A DNA stretch of 64,000 nt from Ornithodoros turicata (GCF_037126465.1 NC_088201.1:190366031-190430030), one strand, 5' to 3'; shown: positions 18,780-30,282, counted from the first letter of the stretch. Notes: generated by a model from the letters alone, not told the origin. Program-made: numbers and translations.

Positions 18780-19868
18780 ATGAACAATAACCCCCCGCTG
18801 CGGGAGTGGTGCTTTGGCGTCCGCATTCCGGACGTCGCTACCATCGACGATCTGGTCGACGCCGTCTTCGATGTCATCGGCTCCGGGAAGTTTTATGGCA
18901 TCCGCCATCGTGGACAGAACTTCTACGAGCTAGGAGTTTCAACGCGGTCCGCCTTGGACCGTGTCTTGGAAGTTGGGCTGAAAGTCGCGGAGCAGACATG
19001 CTCCATCGAGCTCTTCGGTCCCCGCACAGTGAACGTCGTTTGCAAGATGGTCCCGCTGTACATGCGGGACGAAAACCTGCTCAGGGCCCTCAACAAATAC
19101 GGGAAGGTCCTCAAGATGGAGGATATCACATTCGAAGACAGGAAGGGACGAGGAACACTTCGCACGGGAAACAAACGGATAGTTATGGAGATGGGGGAAA
19201 GGACACCTCTCCCCAACTTCGTCCGGGTGATGGATGCTCTAATACAATGTGACTACCCAGGCGTTAAACGTGTGTGCCGGCGCTGCAAGCAGGAAGGTCA
19301 CTTCCGGTCTGCGTGCAGCGTTCCATTCTGCGAGCGCTGTTCATCTTTCGGCCACACAACGGAAGAATGCGGCTCCCGTTGCCGTCGATGCCGCACCAAG
19401 CATCCCCAGGGCCCGTGTCCTAACCCCGTGTCTTATGCCAGTGTGGTTACCGAGTTTCCCAGCCTACCTCCAGCAGAGAAGCCGGTAGATCCTCCTTCCA
19501 CCGACCCGGTCCCCTGTGTCCCGGAACAACCTGAAGAAACTCTTGTGTCGCCACCGCCCATCACCGGAGACGGCACCGACGTCAGTGTGCCTGAATCATC
19601 AACTGCAGTTGAAGCTTCCATGGAGGAACGAGGCAGCGATGCGGTGTCCACCTTTTCGTCACTCCTTCCTGGACTACATGATCCAAGTGCTGGCAACAGC
19701 TCCGACAGCGAGGATACGGTGACAAGTCGAATTGAAGATCACCCAATGGCCGACGACGCAGCAATAGAAGACTCCGGAAACAACACGCCCGATCACATCA
19801 GCAAGAAGCGAAAAATCATTTCGCCCAGGGTGAGGGAGCTGTTTGGCTCTGATTCGGACAGCTCTTAG
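18780..19868 (+). CDS. E3 ORF1: zinc-knuckle RNA-binding protein
   Basis: 362 aa, colinear with E1 ORF1 and strongly similar over the N-terminal ~215 residues (LREWCFGVRIPDVAT against LKEWCFRVRIPDVAT). Three knuckles: CRRCKQEGHFRSAC, CERCSSFGHTTEEC and CRRCRTKHPQGPC. The acidic tail has diverged almost freely, yet the end keeps a basic SKKRKI patch and RELFGSDSDSS. The ATG directly follows GGCCGGG. ORF2 starts 29 nt after the stop. Confidence 0.88.
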   Translation: MNNNPPLREWCFGVRIPDVATIDDLVDAVFDVIGSGKFYGIRHRGQNFYELGVSTRSALDRVLEVGLKVAEQTCSIELFGPRTVNVVCKMVPLYMRDENLLRALNKYGKVLKMEDITFEDRKGRGTLRTGNKRIVMEMGERTPLPNFVRVMDALIQCDYPGVKRVCRRCKQEGHFRSACSVPFCERCSSFGHTTEECGSRCRRCRTKHPQGPCPNPVSYASVVTEFPSLPPAEKPVDPPSTDPVPCVPEQPEETLVSPPPITGDGTDVSVPESSTAVEASMEERGSDAVSTFSSLLPGLHDPSAGNSSDSEDTVTSRIEDHPMADDAAIEDSGNNTPDHISKKRKIISPRVRELFGSDSDSS

Positions 19869-19897
19869 TGCTCAGTTTAAATTCCTAGCTTTGGTCA

Positions 19898-22800
19898 ATG
19901 AATTGTCTGATTTGTGTTTCCACCCTCTTTTTTCTCGCCATGAGAGTTAAGCTGGCGACGTTAAACGTAAACGGCTTGCGTAATCCACAGAAGCAGGCAG
20001 ACGTGATTAGTTTTGGGCGAAGTGCTGGAGTTGATATGCTACTGCTACAAGAGACTCACTTTTACTGCGCTAGAGATATTTTGCACTTCAAGTCTCGTTT
20101 CAATCTGCCGATTTATGCCAGTCTCGGTGCAGCTAACACGTGTGGTGTTGCCGTTGTTGTGTTTAACCATTTGTTGTTGAACCGTTTTTATTGTACATAC
20201 GATGCAGATGGTCGTGTTGTCACTTTTGATTTTTATATCGGGGATGTGAAGTACCGAATTGTAAATATTTATGCCCCTGCAAATGTGAGTGAAACGAATC
20301 GTTTCTTTTCTTCTTTGAGCACAAGTCTATTATCAAGTGCTAACGTCCTCTTAGCGGGCGATTTTAACTGTGTCGAGGACTCGAGTGTCGATGTAATAGG
20401 CCGAGGTCAGGGGCGTTCTGTGTGGAATGCTCGTGAGCTGGTACGTCTGTTGAGTCAGTTCCAGTTATTAGATGCTTTTCGGGTGGTCCACGGCCCAAGT
20501 TATGTTAGTGTAACGTGGCAGCGTGGGGCGGCAGGCTCTCGCTTAGACCGGTTTTACCTTCCCGATAACTTGCGTGATAACATCACTGCGTGTGATCACT
20601 ACAGCATTCCATCTACTCCGACGTACATATTTGATCACGCTGCTGTGCTCCTGACGCTCGACCTTGACCATCCGCCAGCCCTACAACGTTCTTTTTGGCG
20701 GTTAGACAGGACACTGTTATCCGATAATGATTGTGTGACAGCGGTCCGCGCTTTACTGTCTGTGCCTCTTGCCTCTTCCTTAAGTGAGTGGCAGTACCAG
20801 AAAAACCGATTGCGTGCTCTTTTTGTTGAGTGGGGAAAATTTCGTGTTAGGGAGCGCACGCGACAGTTCAACCGACTGTGCGATAAAATCCGCGTTGTTC
20901 GAAGGGGTGGCAATCTTACCAGGCTGTCGAAAGAGTATTTAGATAGTTTGATCGCCAAACGAGATCAACTGCTTAGATGTTCAGCTGGTATAGCTCAGAT
21001 GGAACGGGCACGCAGCCGGTCAGTATCTGGAATACGTATGTACAAGTTCCTTCGGGAGCGAAAACAACAAAATAGGTTCGCTGTCAATTCCTGCCAAAAA
21101 CAGGACGGTTCCATAACGTGTGACCCTGCGGAGATTTTTGATACATTCCATCGGTATCACTCCCGCGACCTCTCGGCTGGTTGCCCCCCGTGTAGTGCGT
21201 CAGATAGTTTCTTTGACATTCTTCCGCACTTGGAGGAGTACGACTGCGAAATGTTACGTGCCCCTATATCAGAAGATGAGCTAGATGTTGCTCTCCGTGG
21301 AATGCGTCATGGAACCGCTCCTGGACCAGACGGGCTGCCTGTTGAATTTTATCGCACTTTTTGGCCCGTTCTTCGTCCGTACCTTCTAGCTGTATACAAT
21401 TCCGTCATGACGATCCCAAGGATTCCAGAGTTTTTTACGTATGGCAGAGTTATCCTTGTGGGAAAAAACAATGTTGACTTGTCTCTTCCTGGTTCCTGGA
21501 GACCCATCACCCTCTTGAACACTGATTATAAGTTGTTGATGGCGGTGTTGAGCGGTCGTCTGCGGGCCGTGTCACCTACCGTAATTAGCGAACCACAGTG
21601 CTGCTCTGTTCCAGGAAGAGGGATGTACCCTGCATTGTCCCTTATTCGCGACATGCTTCACTACACCAGTACAAGTAATGTTAACGGAGGAGTTGTTTCC
21701 CTCGATCAGAGCAAGGGATTTGATAGGGTACTACATTCGTTCCTATTCTCTGTCTTAGAAAGGTACGGTTTCCCATCAGAGTTCCGTTCTGTTATAGAAC
21801 GAATATATACGTCCCATACGAGCAGCCTGGTATTCAACGGTGGAGAGGGCCCTCGCTTTAGGGTAACCTGCGGAGTACGCCAGGGTTGTCCTTTGTCTCC
21901 TTCCCTCTTCGTCCTCACTCTTGACACCTTCATTCGTCACGTGATTGCCGATCCTGGCATCCGAGGCTTTCCTGTGCCTGGGGTCGCATCGGTTAAAGTG
22001 TCTGCTTATGCAGACGACGTCACCGTGTTCGTACGGGATGAGGCGTCCCTGCGAAACGTGTTCGGGACATTTGCGCAATATTCGGCCTTGTCCGGAGCCC
22101 AGCTGAATAGTGCTAAAAGTAAAATCATGGCAGTGGGAAGCTTTACGCTGTCCCGTTCATACGAGCTCATCCCTTGCACATCGTTGCGTATCCTGGGAGT
22201 GCGCTTTGACCAAAGAGGAGCGCAGGTCTCCAACTGGGACGACGTTGTCCTAGCAGCGAAAGCTGCCATCCAGTCTGCGCAGGGCTTTTCTTTTTCCTTC
22301 GCGGAGCGGAGCTACTTCATTCGGTCGTTCCTCTGTCCCCGTTTGTGGCACCTGGGTCAGGTTCTTCCCCCGCCAGCGAGGATTGTCACCCGGCTGAATG
22401 CTATCCTGTTCACTTTCTTTTGGACGGGGAGACAAGCTGTCATTAATCGCCCTACATTGCAGCTCCCCGTAAGTCTTGGTGGCTGGAGCATTCCCGACAT
22501 TTCAATCATCTGTCACTGCCTGGCACTCAAGGTCTTGTTGAGAGTGCTTAGGGACCCCGACTTGCCTGCACACGGTCTAGCGGTTTACTTTTCTTCATTG
22601 TCGTCCCGTTTTCTTCCTAACATTCCAACTTTGGGGAATCTTGCACGAGCTGAACAGCCGCACCAGCTACACGGTTCGCTCATCACCTTTTACCGTCGTA
22701 TCCAGCCCCACCTTAGAGGAAGGGACGTTCTTGAGGTTCCAGCAGTTCGCGTATCAGAGCGCCTAGCCCTGGAAAACCAAGATGCTCGTCACCGGCTCCA

Positions 22801-23335
22801 GAACATTCGGTTGCCGTTCCGAAGCCGTATGTTCACCGAGGTCCCGGCTCCGACTCGCGACTTCATGTGGCTGGCGTGGTGGGATGCTCTCCCCACCCAG
22901 GACAGGCTCGCCAGAATGCGCATCACTGCCAGCGCTGCTTGTTGTTTCTGTAGAGCACAGGAGACGTTGCACCACACCTTGTACGAGTGTCCTGTTTCAA
23001 GAGTGTTCTGGGCACGCGTCTCTCGTTGTCTTTCACTTAGGTGTCCGCTGCAGTGGCACGAGCTTCGTTGGCCATCGCGGTCCGCTACCCACCGTCTGAC
23101 CAAACTCGTCACACTCATCGGATTCCAGGTCTTGTGGAGCGCACGTGCTAGATCTCTCTTTGGACGCAGGAGGTTCTTGCCTGTATTGGCTGCCGTCGCT
23201 TCCCTCCGCTGTCGATTGCGCACGTACTTGGTCGAGGAGCTCCACAGTGGTGATACCGATGCATTCTGCAACAGGTGGCTTGTTCCCCACGTTTTCACAC
23301 TTTCACGCACTCTCCTTATGTTCCACAATCACTGA
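19898..23335 (+). CDS. E3 ORF2: endonuclease/reverse transcriptase
   Basis: 1,145 aa. Endonuclease: TLNVNGLRN, LLLQETHFY, LAGDFNCVED and FDHAAV, with Phe for the usual Ser before DH, as in E1. RT: GTAPGPDGLPVEFY, motif A SLDQSKGFDRV (Asp ~603; Gly where most have Ala), GVRQGCPLSP and AYADDVTVF (~704). C-terminal knuckle CCFCRAQETLHHTLYEC. The alternative start MRVK at 19940 matches the start position in other families; the first 14 residues are hydrophobic. Confidence 0.93.
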   Translation: MNCLICVSTLFFLAMRVKLATLNVNGLRNPQKQADVISFGRSAGVDMLLLQETHFYCARDILHFKSRFNLPIYASLGAANTCGVAVVVFNHLLLNRFYCTYDADGRVVTFDFYIGDVKYRIVNIYAPANVSETNRFFSSLSTSLLSSANVLLAGDFNCVEDSSVDVIGRGQGRSVWNARELVRLLSQFQLLDAFRVVHGPSYVSVTWQRGAAGSRLDRFYLPDNLRDNITACDHYSIPSTPTYIFDHAAVLLTLDLDHPPALQRSFWRLDRTLLSDNDCVTAVRALLSVPLASSLSEWQYQKNRLRALFVEWGKFRVRERTRQFNRLCDKIRVVRRGGNLTRLSKEYLDSLIAKRDQLLRCSAGIAQMERARSRSVSGIRMYKFLRERKQQNRFAVNSCQKQDGSITCDPAEIFDTFHRYHSRDLSAGCPPCSASDSFFDILPHLEEYDCEMLRAPISEDELDVALRGMRHGTAPGPDGLPVEFYRTFWPVLRPYLLAVYNSVMTIPRIPEFFTYGRVILVGKNNVDLSLPGSWRPITLLNTDYKLLMAVLSGRLRAVSPTVISEPQCCSVPGRGMYPALSLIRDMLHYTSTSNVNGGVVSLDQSKGFDRVLHSFLFSVLERYGFPSEFRSVIERIYTSHTSSLVFNGGEGPRFRVTCGVRQGCPLSPSLFVLTLDTFIRHVIADPGIRGFPVPGVASVKVSAYADDVTVFVRDEASLRNVFGTFAQYSALSGAQLNSAKSKIMAVGSFTLSRSYELIPCTSLRILGVRFDQRGAQVSNWDDVVLAAKAAIQSAQGFSFSFAERSYFIRSFLCPRLWHLGQVLPPPARIVTRLNAILFTFFWTGRQAVINRPTLQLPVSLGGWSIPDISIICHCLALKVLLRVLRDPDLPAHGLAVYFSSLSSRFLPNIPTLGNLARAEQPHQLHGSLITFYRRIQPHLRGRDVLEVPAVRVSERLALENQDARHRLQNIRLPFRSRMFTEVPAPTRDFMWLAWWDALPTQDRLARMRITASAACCFCRAQETLHHTLYECPVSRVFWARVSRCLSLRCPLQWHELRWPSRSATHRLTKLVTLIGFQVLWSARARSLFGRRRFLPVLAAVASLRCRLRTYLVEELHSGDTDAFCNRWLVPHVFTLSRTLLMFHNH

Positions 23336-23544
23336 ACATCTCAAAGCATAGCTGAAAAGGCGAAGGAGAACTCTTCTGTAATTTGAGGAAATAGTTTACC
23401 TATAATGCAGTGATAAGTTTTCATTGTTACTTGCGTGACTTCGTGTTTGTGAAAGTGTCTTTGCTCATGTTGTAGATATTCATATTTTCATTGTACATAA
23501 CTCATTGTTATCCTGCATTGTATGTTTTTGATTCGTGTTTGAGA

Positions 23545-23550
23545 AATAAA
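23545..23550 (+). promoter_or_regulatory. E3 polyadenylation signal AATAAA
   Basis: Ends 3 nt before the U5 junction, as in E1. Confidence 0.6.
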
Positions 23551-23553
23551 TTT

Positions 23554-23647
23554 TCTTTCGCCTTTTACTAAAGATCACCGTGGAGGGGGACAGCACAATG
23601 AGCTTCTAGACAATTTTTGATAGGCCTAACCCGTTTGGGGAAGGCTA
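23554..23647 (+). pseudogene. 5'-truncated U5 snRNA (nt 34-127) after E3
   Basis: Starts at TCTTTCGCC, the same register as after E1 and E2. Confidence 0.88.
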
Positions 23648-23937
23648 CATCATTCAATTCAAAGAGAAAACATGCGTCCAGGTCGGACGTGTCCTGACCG
23701 GCCACACCCCCAGCCCAAAACAGATAAAAGAAATAGAGGAAAAGAAAGAAAACAAAATTTAAAAAATTCAAAGAGAAAACATGCGTCCAGGTCGGACGTG
23801 TCCTGACCGGCCACACCCGGACCCCCAAAACAAGTCAAACAAATAAAGGAAAAGAAAGAGAGAGAGACGGGACTCCACCACTTTGCGTCTCATATGTTTT
23901 AAATAGGGCATCGACGAACGTGGAAAATTCAGGACAT

Positions 23938-24064
23938 ATGCTCTGGTCTCCCTTCAAATCCGCGTATTGATCTTTCGCCTTTTACTAAAGATCACCGTGG
24001 AGGGGGACAGCACAATGAGCTTCTAGACAATTTTTGATAGGCCTAACCCGTTTGGGGAAGGCTA
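23938..24064 (+). ncRNA. U5 snRNA copy 20
   Basis: First complete copy after E3; 417-bp unit. Confidence 0.9.
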
Positions 24065-24354
24065 CATCATTCAATTCAAAGAGAAAACATGCGTCCAGGT
24101 CGGACGTGTCCTGACCGGCCACACCCCCAGCCCAAAACAGATAAAAGAAATAGAGGAAAAGAAAGAAAACAAAATTTAAAAAATTCAAAGAGAAAACATG
24201 CGTCCAGGTCGGACGTGTCCTGACCGGCCACACCCGGACCCCCAAAACAAGTCAAACAAATAAAGGAAAAGAAAGAGAGAGAGACGGGACTCCACCACTT
24301 TGCGTCTCATATGTTTTAAATAGGGCATCGACGAACGTGGAAAATTCAGGACAT

Positions 24355-24481
24355 ATGCTCTGGTCTCCCTTCAAATCCGCGTATTGATCTTTCGCCTTTT
24401 ACTAAAGATCACCGTGGAGGGGGACAGCACAATGAGCTTCTAGACAATTTTTGATAGGCCTAACCCGTTTGGGGAAGGCTA
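24355..24481 (+). ncRNA. U5 snRNA copy 21
   Basis: Standard 417-bp A unit. Confidence 0.9.
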
Positions 24482-24771
24482 CATCATTCAATTCAAAGAG
24501 AAAACATGCGTCCAGGTCGGACGTGTCCTGACCGGCCACACCCCCAGCCCAAAACAGATAAAAGAAATAGAGGAAAAGAAAGAAAACAAAATTTAAAAAA
24601 TTCAAAGAGAAAACATGCGTCCAGGTCGGACGTGTCCTGACCGGCCACACCCGGACCCCCAAAACAAGTCAAACAAATAAAGGAAAAGAAAGAGAGAGAG
24701 ACGGGACTCCACCACTTTGCGTCTCATATGTTTTAAATAGGGCATCGACGAACGTGGAAAATTCAGGACAT

Positions 24772-24898
24772 ATGCTCTGGTCTCCCTTCAAATCCGCGTA
24801 TTGATCTTTCGCCTTTTACTAAAGATCACCGTGGAGGGGGACAGCACAATGAGCTTCTAGACAATTTTTGATAGGCCTAACCCGTTTGGGGAAGGCTA
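24772..24898 (+). ncRNA. U5 snRNA copy 22
   Basis: Standard 417-bp A unit. Confidence 0.9.
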
Positions 24899-25188
24899 CA
24901 TCATTCAATTCAAAGAGAAAACATGCGTCCAGGTCGGACGTGTCCTGACCGGCCACACCCCCAGCCCAAAACAGATAAAAGAAATAGAGGAAAAGAAAGA
25001 AAACAAAATTTAAAAAATTCAAAGAGAAAACATGCGTCCAGGTCGGACGTGTCCTGACCGGCCACACCCGGACCCCCAAAACAAGTCAAACAAATAAAGG
25101 AAAAGAAAGAGAGAGAGACGGGACTCCACCACTTTGCGTCTCATATGTTTTAAATAGGGCATCGACGAACGTGGAAAATTCAGGACAT

Positions 25189-25315
25189 ATGCTCTGGTCT
25201 CCCTTCAAATCCGCGTATTGATCTTTCGCCTTTTACTAAAGATCACCGTGGAGGGGGACAGCACAATGAGCTTCTAGACAATTTTTGATAGGCCTAACCC
25301 GTTTGGGGAAGGCTA
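25189..25315 (+). ncRNA. U5 snRNA copy 23
   Basis: TTTTAAAAATT spacer variant; precedes a short unit. Confidence 0.9.
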
Positions 25316-25605
25316 CATCATTCAATTCAAAGAGAAAACATGCGTCCAGGTCGGACGTGTCCTGACCGGCCACACCCCCAGCCCAAAACAGATAAAAGAA
25401 ATAGAGGAAAAGAAAGAAAACAAAATTTTAAAAATTCAAAGAGAAAACATGCGTCCAGGTCGGACGTGTCCTGACCGGCCACACCCGGACCCCCAAAACA
25501 AGTCAAACAAATAAAGGAAAAGAAAGAGAGAGAGACGGGACTCCACCACTTTGCGTCTCATATGTTTTAAATAGGGCATCGACGAACGTGGAAAATTCAG
25601 GACAT

Positions 25606-25732
25606 ATGCTCTGGTCTCCCTTCAAATCCGCGTATTGATCTTTCGCCTTTTACTAAAGATCACCGTGGAGGGGGACAGCACAATGAGCTTCTAGACAATT
25701 TTTGATAGGCCTAACCCGTTTGGGGAAGGCTA
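25606..25732 (+). ncRNA. U5 snRNA copy 24 (308-bp unit)
   Basis: Next U5 only 308 bp away: one 109-bp spacer half-repeat is absent. Confidence 0.9.
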
Positions 25733-25913
25733 CATCATTCAATTCAAAGAGAAAACATGCGTCCAGGTCGGACGTGTCCTGACCGGCCACACCCGGACCC
25801 CCAAAACAAGTCAAACAAATAAAGGAAAAGAAAGAGAGAGAGACGGGACTCCACCACTTTGCGTCTCATATGTTTTAAATAGGGCATCGACGAACGTGGA
25901 AAATTCAGGACAT

Positions 25914-26040
25914 ATGCTCTGGTCTCCCTTCAAATCCGCGTATTGATCTTTCGCCTTTTACTAAAGATCACCGTGGAGGGGGACAGCACAATGAGCTTCT
26001 AGACAATTTTTGATAGGCCTAACCCGTTTGGGGAAGGCTA
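25914..26040 (+). ncRNA. U5 snRNA copy 25
   Basis: Standard 417-bp A unit. Confidence 0.9.
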
Positions 26041-26330
26041 CATCATTCAATTCAAAGAGAAAACATGCGTCCAGGTCGGACGTGTCCTGACCGGCCACAC
26101 CCCCAGCCCAAAACAGATAAAAGAAATAGAGGAAAAGAAAGAAAACAAAATTTAAAAAATTCAAAGAGAAAACATGCGTCCAGGTCGGACGTGTCCTGAC
26201 CGGCCACACCCGGACCCCCAAAACAAGTCAAACAAATAAAGGAAAAGAAAGAGAGAGAGACGGGACTCCACCACTTTGCGTCTCATATGTTTTAAATAGG
26301 GCATCGACGAACGTGGAAAATTCAGGACAT

Positions 26331-26457
26331 ATGCTCTGGTCTCCCTTCAAATCCGCGTATTGATCTTTCGCCTTTTACTAAAGATCACCGTGGAGGGGGA
26401 CAGCACAATGAGCTTCTAGACAATTTTTGATAGGCCTAACCCGTTTGGGGAAGGCTA
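26331..26457 (+). ncRNA. U5 snRNA copy 26
   Basis: Standard 417-bp A unit. Confidence 0.9.
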
Positions 26458-26747
26458 CATCATTCAATTCAAAGAGAAAACATGCGTCCAGGTCGGACGT
26501 GTCCTGACCGGCCACACCCCCAGCCCAAAACAGATAAAAGAAATAGAGGAAAAGAAAGAAAACAAAATTTAAAAAATTCAAAGAGAAAACATGCGTCCAG
26601 GTCGGACGTGTCCTGACCGGCCACACCCGGACCCCCAAAACAAGTCAAACAAATAAAGGAAAAGAAAGAGAGAGAGACGGGACTCCACCACTTTGCGTCT
26701 CATATGTTTTAAATAGGGCATCGACGAACGTGGAAAATTCAGGACAT

Positions 26748-26874
26748 ATGCTCTGGTCTCCCTTCAAATCCGCGTATTGATCTTTCGCCTTTTACTAAAG
26801 ATCACCGTGGAGGGGGACAGCACAATGAGCTTCTAGACAATTTTTGATAGGCCTAACCCGTTTGGGGAAGGCTA
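26748..26874 (+). ncRNA. U5 snRNA copy 27
   Basis: TTTTAAAAATT spacer variant; precedes a short unit. Confidence 0.9.
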
Positions 26875-27164
26875 CATCATTCAATTCAAAGAGAAAACAT
26901 GCGTCCAGGTCGGACGTGTCCTGACCGGCCACACCCCCAGCCCAAAACAGATAAAAGAAATAGAGGAAAAGAAAGAAAACAAAATTTTAAAAATTCAAAG
27001 AGAAAACATGCGTCCAGGTCGGACGTGTCCTGACCGGCCACACCCGGACCCCCAAAACAAGTCAAACAAATAAAGGAAAAGAAAGAGAGAGAGACGGGAC
27101 TCCACCACTTTGCGTCTCATATGTTTTAAATAGGGCATCGACGAACGTGGAAAATTCAGGACAT

Positions 27165-27291
27165 ATGCTCTGGTCTCCCTTCAAATCCGCGTATTGATCT
27201 TTCGCCTTTTACTAAAGATCACCGTGGAGGGGGACAGCACAATGAGCTTCTAGACAATTTTTGATAGGCCTAACCCGTTTGGGGAAGGCTA
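27165..27291 (+). ncRNA. U5 snRNA copy 28 (308-bp unit)
   Basis: Second short unit. Confidence 0.9.
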
Positions 27292-27472
27292 CATCATTCA
27301 ATTCAAAGAGAAAACATGCGTCCAGGTCGGACGTGTCCTGACCGGCCACACCCGGACCCCCAAAACAAGTCAAACAAATAAAGGAAAAGAAAGAGAGAGA
27401 GACGGGACTCCACCACTTTGCGTCTCATATGTTTTAAATAGGGCATCGACGAACGTGGAAAATTCAGGACAT

Positions 27473-27599
27473 ATGCTCTGGTCTCCCTTCAAATCCGCGT
27501 ATTGATCTTTCGCCTTTTACTAAAGATCACCGTGGAGGGGGACAGCACAATGAGCTTCTAGACAATTTTTGATAGGCCTAACCCGTTTGGGGAAGGCTA
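27473..27599 (+). ncRNA. U5 snRNA copy 29
   Basis: Standard 417-bp A unit. Confidence 0.9.
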
Positions 27600-27889
27600 C
27601 ATCATTCAATTCAAAGAGAAAACATGCGTCCAGGTCGGACGTGTCCTGACCGGCCACACCCCCAGCCCAAAACAGATAAAAGAAATAGAGGAAAAGAAAG
27701 AAAACAAAATTTAAAAAATTCAAAGAGAAAACATGCGTCCAGGTCGGACGTGTCCTGACCGGCCACACCCGGACCCCCAAAACAAGTCAAACAAATAAAG
27801 GAAAAGAAAGAGAGAGAGACGGGACTCCACCACTTTGCGTCTCATATGTTTTAAATAGGGCATCGACGAACGTGGAAAATTCAGGACAT

Positions 27890-28016
27890 ATGCTCTGGTC
27901 TCCCTTCAAATCCGCGTATTGATCTTTCGCCTTTTACTAAAGATCACCGTGGAGGGGGACAGCACAATGAGCTTCTAGACAATTTTTGATAGGCCTAACC
28001 CGTTTGGGGAAGGCTA
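27890..28016 (+). ncRNA. U5 snRNA copy 30
   Basis: TTTTAAAAATT spacer variant; precedes a short unit. Confidence 0.9.
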
Positions 28017-28306
28017 CATCATTCAATTCAAAGAGAAAACATGCGTCCAGGTCGGACGTGTCCTGACCGGCCACACCCCCAGCCCAAAACAGATAAAAGA
28101 AATAGAGGAAAAGAAAGAAAACAAAATTTTAAAAATTCAAAGAGAAAACATGCGTCCAGGTCGGACGTGTCCTGACCGGCCACACCCGGACCCCCAAAAC
28201 AAGTCAAACAAATAAAGGAAAAGAAAGAGAGAGAGACGGGACTCCACCACTTTGCGTCTCATATGTTTTAAATAGGGCATCGACGAACGTGGAAAATTCA
28301 GGACAT

Positions 28307-28433
28307 ATGCTCTGGTCTCCCTTCAAATCCGCGTATTGATCTTTCGCCTTTTACTAAAGATCACCGTGGAGGGGGACAGCACAATGAGCTTCTAGACAAT
28401 TTTTGATAGGCCTAACCCGTTTGGGGAAGGCTA
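28307..28433 (+). ncRNA. U5 snRNA copy 31 (308-bp unit)
   Basis: Third short unit. Confidence 0.9.
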
Positions 28434-28614
28434 CATCATTCAATTCAAAGAGAAAACATGCGTCCAGGTCGGACGTGTCCTGACCGGCCACACCCGGACC
28501 CCCAAAACAAGTCAAACAAATAAAGGAAAAGAAAGAGAGAGAGACGGGACTCCACCACTTTGCGTCTCATATGTTTTAAATAGGGCATCGACGAACGTGG
28601 AAAATTCAGGACAT

Positions 28615-28741
28615 ATGCTCTGGTCTCCCTTCAAATCCGCGTATTGATCTTTCGCCTTTTACTAAAGATCACCGTGGAGGGGGACAGCACAATGAGCTTC
28701 TAGACAATTTTTGATAGGCCTAACCCGTTTGGGGAAGGCTA
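28615..28741 (+). ncRNA. U5 snRNA copy 32
   Basis: 417-bp unit with TTTTAAAAATT spacer. Confidence 0.9.
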
Positions 28742-29031
28742 CATCATTCAATTCAAAGAGAAAACATGCGTCCAGGTCGGACGTGTCCTGACCGGCCACA
28801 CCCCCAGCCCAAAACAGATAAAAGAAATAGAGGAAAAGAAAGAAAACAAAATTTTAAAAATTCAAAGAGAAAACATGCGTCCAGGTCGGACGTGTCCTGA
28901 CCGGCCACACCCGGACCCCCAAAACAAGTCAAACAAATAAAGGAAAAGAAAGAGAGAGAGACGGGACTCCACCACTTTGCGTCTCATATGTTTTAAATAG
29001 GGCATCGACGAACGTGGAAAATTCAGGACAT

Positions 29032-29158
29032 ATGCTCTGGTCTCCCTTCAAATCCGCGTATTGATCTTTCGCCTTTTACTAAAGATCACCGTGGAGGGGG
29101 ACAGCACAATGAGCTTCTAGACAATTTTTGATAGGCCTAACCCGTTTGGGGAAGGCTA
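29032..29158 (+). ncRNA. U5 snRNA copy 33
   Basis: Private spacer change: CGGACATG for CGGACGTG, which breaks the palindrome core. Confidence 0.9.
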
Positions 29159-29448
29159 CATCATTCAATTCAAAGAGAAAACATGCGTCCAGGTCGGACA
29201 TGTCCTGACCGGCCACACCCCCAGCCCAAAACAGATAAAAGAAATAGAGGAAAAGAAAGAAAACAAAATTTAAAAAATTCAAAGAGAAAACATGCGTCCA
29301 GGTCGGACGTGTCCTGACCGGCCACACCCGGACCCCCAAAACAAGTCAAACAAATAAAGGAAAAGAAAGAGAGAGAGACGGGACTCCACCACTTTGCGTC
29401 TCATATGTTTTAAATAGGGCATCGACGAACGTGGAAAATTCAGGACAT

Positions 29449-29575
29449 ATGCTCTGGTCTCCCTTCAAATCCGCGTATTGATCTTTCGCCTTTTACTAAA
29501 GATCACCGTGGAGGGGGACAGCACAATGAGCTTCTAGACAATTTTTGATAGGCCTAACCCGTTTGGGGAAGGCTA
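29449..29575 (+). ncRNA. U5 snRNA copy 34
   Basis: Standard 417-bp A unit. Confidence 0.9.
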
Positions 29576-29865
29576 CATCATTCAATTCAAAGAGAAAACA
29601 TGCGTCCAGGTCGGACGTGTCCTGACCGGCCACACCCCCAGCCCAAAACAGATAAAAGAAATAGAGGAAAAGAAAGAAAACAAAATTTAAAAAATTCAAA
29701 GAGAAAACATGCGTCCAGGTCGGACGTGTCCTGACCGGCCACACCCGGACCCCCAAAACAAGTCAAACAAATAAAGGAAAAGAAAGAGAGAGAGACGGGA
29801 CTCCACCACTTTGCGTCTCATATGTTTTAAATAGGGCATCGACGAACGTGGAAAATTCAGGACAT

Positions 29866-29992
29866 ATGCTCTGGTCTCCCTTCAAATCCGCGTATTGATC
29901 TTTCGCCTTTTACTAAAGATCACCGTGGAGGGGGACAGCACAATGAGCTTCTAGACAATTTTTGATAGGCCTAACCCGTTTGGGGAAGGCTA
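29866..29992 (+). ncRNA. U5 snRNA copy 35
   Basis: TTTTAAAAATT spacer variant. Confidence 0.9.
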
Positions 29993-30282
29993 CATCATTC
30001 AATTCAAAGAGAAAACATGCGTCCAGGTCGGACGTGTCCTGACCGGCCACACCCCCAGCCCAAAACAGATAAAAGAAATAGAGGAAAAGAAAGAAAACAA
30101 AATTTTAAAAATTCAAAGAGAAAACATGCGTCCAGGTCGGACGTGTCCTGACCGGCCACACCCGGACCCCCAAAACAAGTCAAACAAATAAAGGAAAAGA
30201 AAGAGAGAGAGACGGGACTCCACCACTTTGCGTCTCATATGTTTTAAATAGGGCATCGACGAACGTGGAAAATTCAGGACAT

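Larger units (their letters stand above)
18650..23553 (+). mobile_element. E3: full-length U5-specific non-LTR retrotransposon, family II
   Basis: A 4.9-kb element related to E1/E2 but clearly diverged in both ORFs. It begins with GAATCTGAAGACGAAGAAG, a degenerate form of the 5' GAC-repeat motif, and ends with AATAAATTT before U5 nt 34, the same 3' register as E1. The 5' flank stops at U5 nt 18, so 15 bp of target are deleted. The first few bases (GAATC) resemble U5 (AAATC), so the 5' boundary is uncertain by ~5 bp. Both ORFs are open. Confidence 0.9.
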
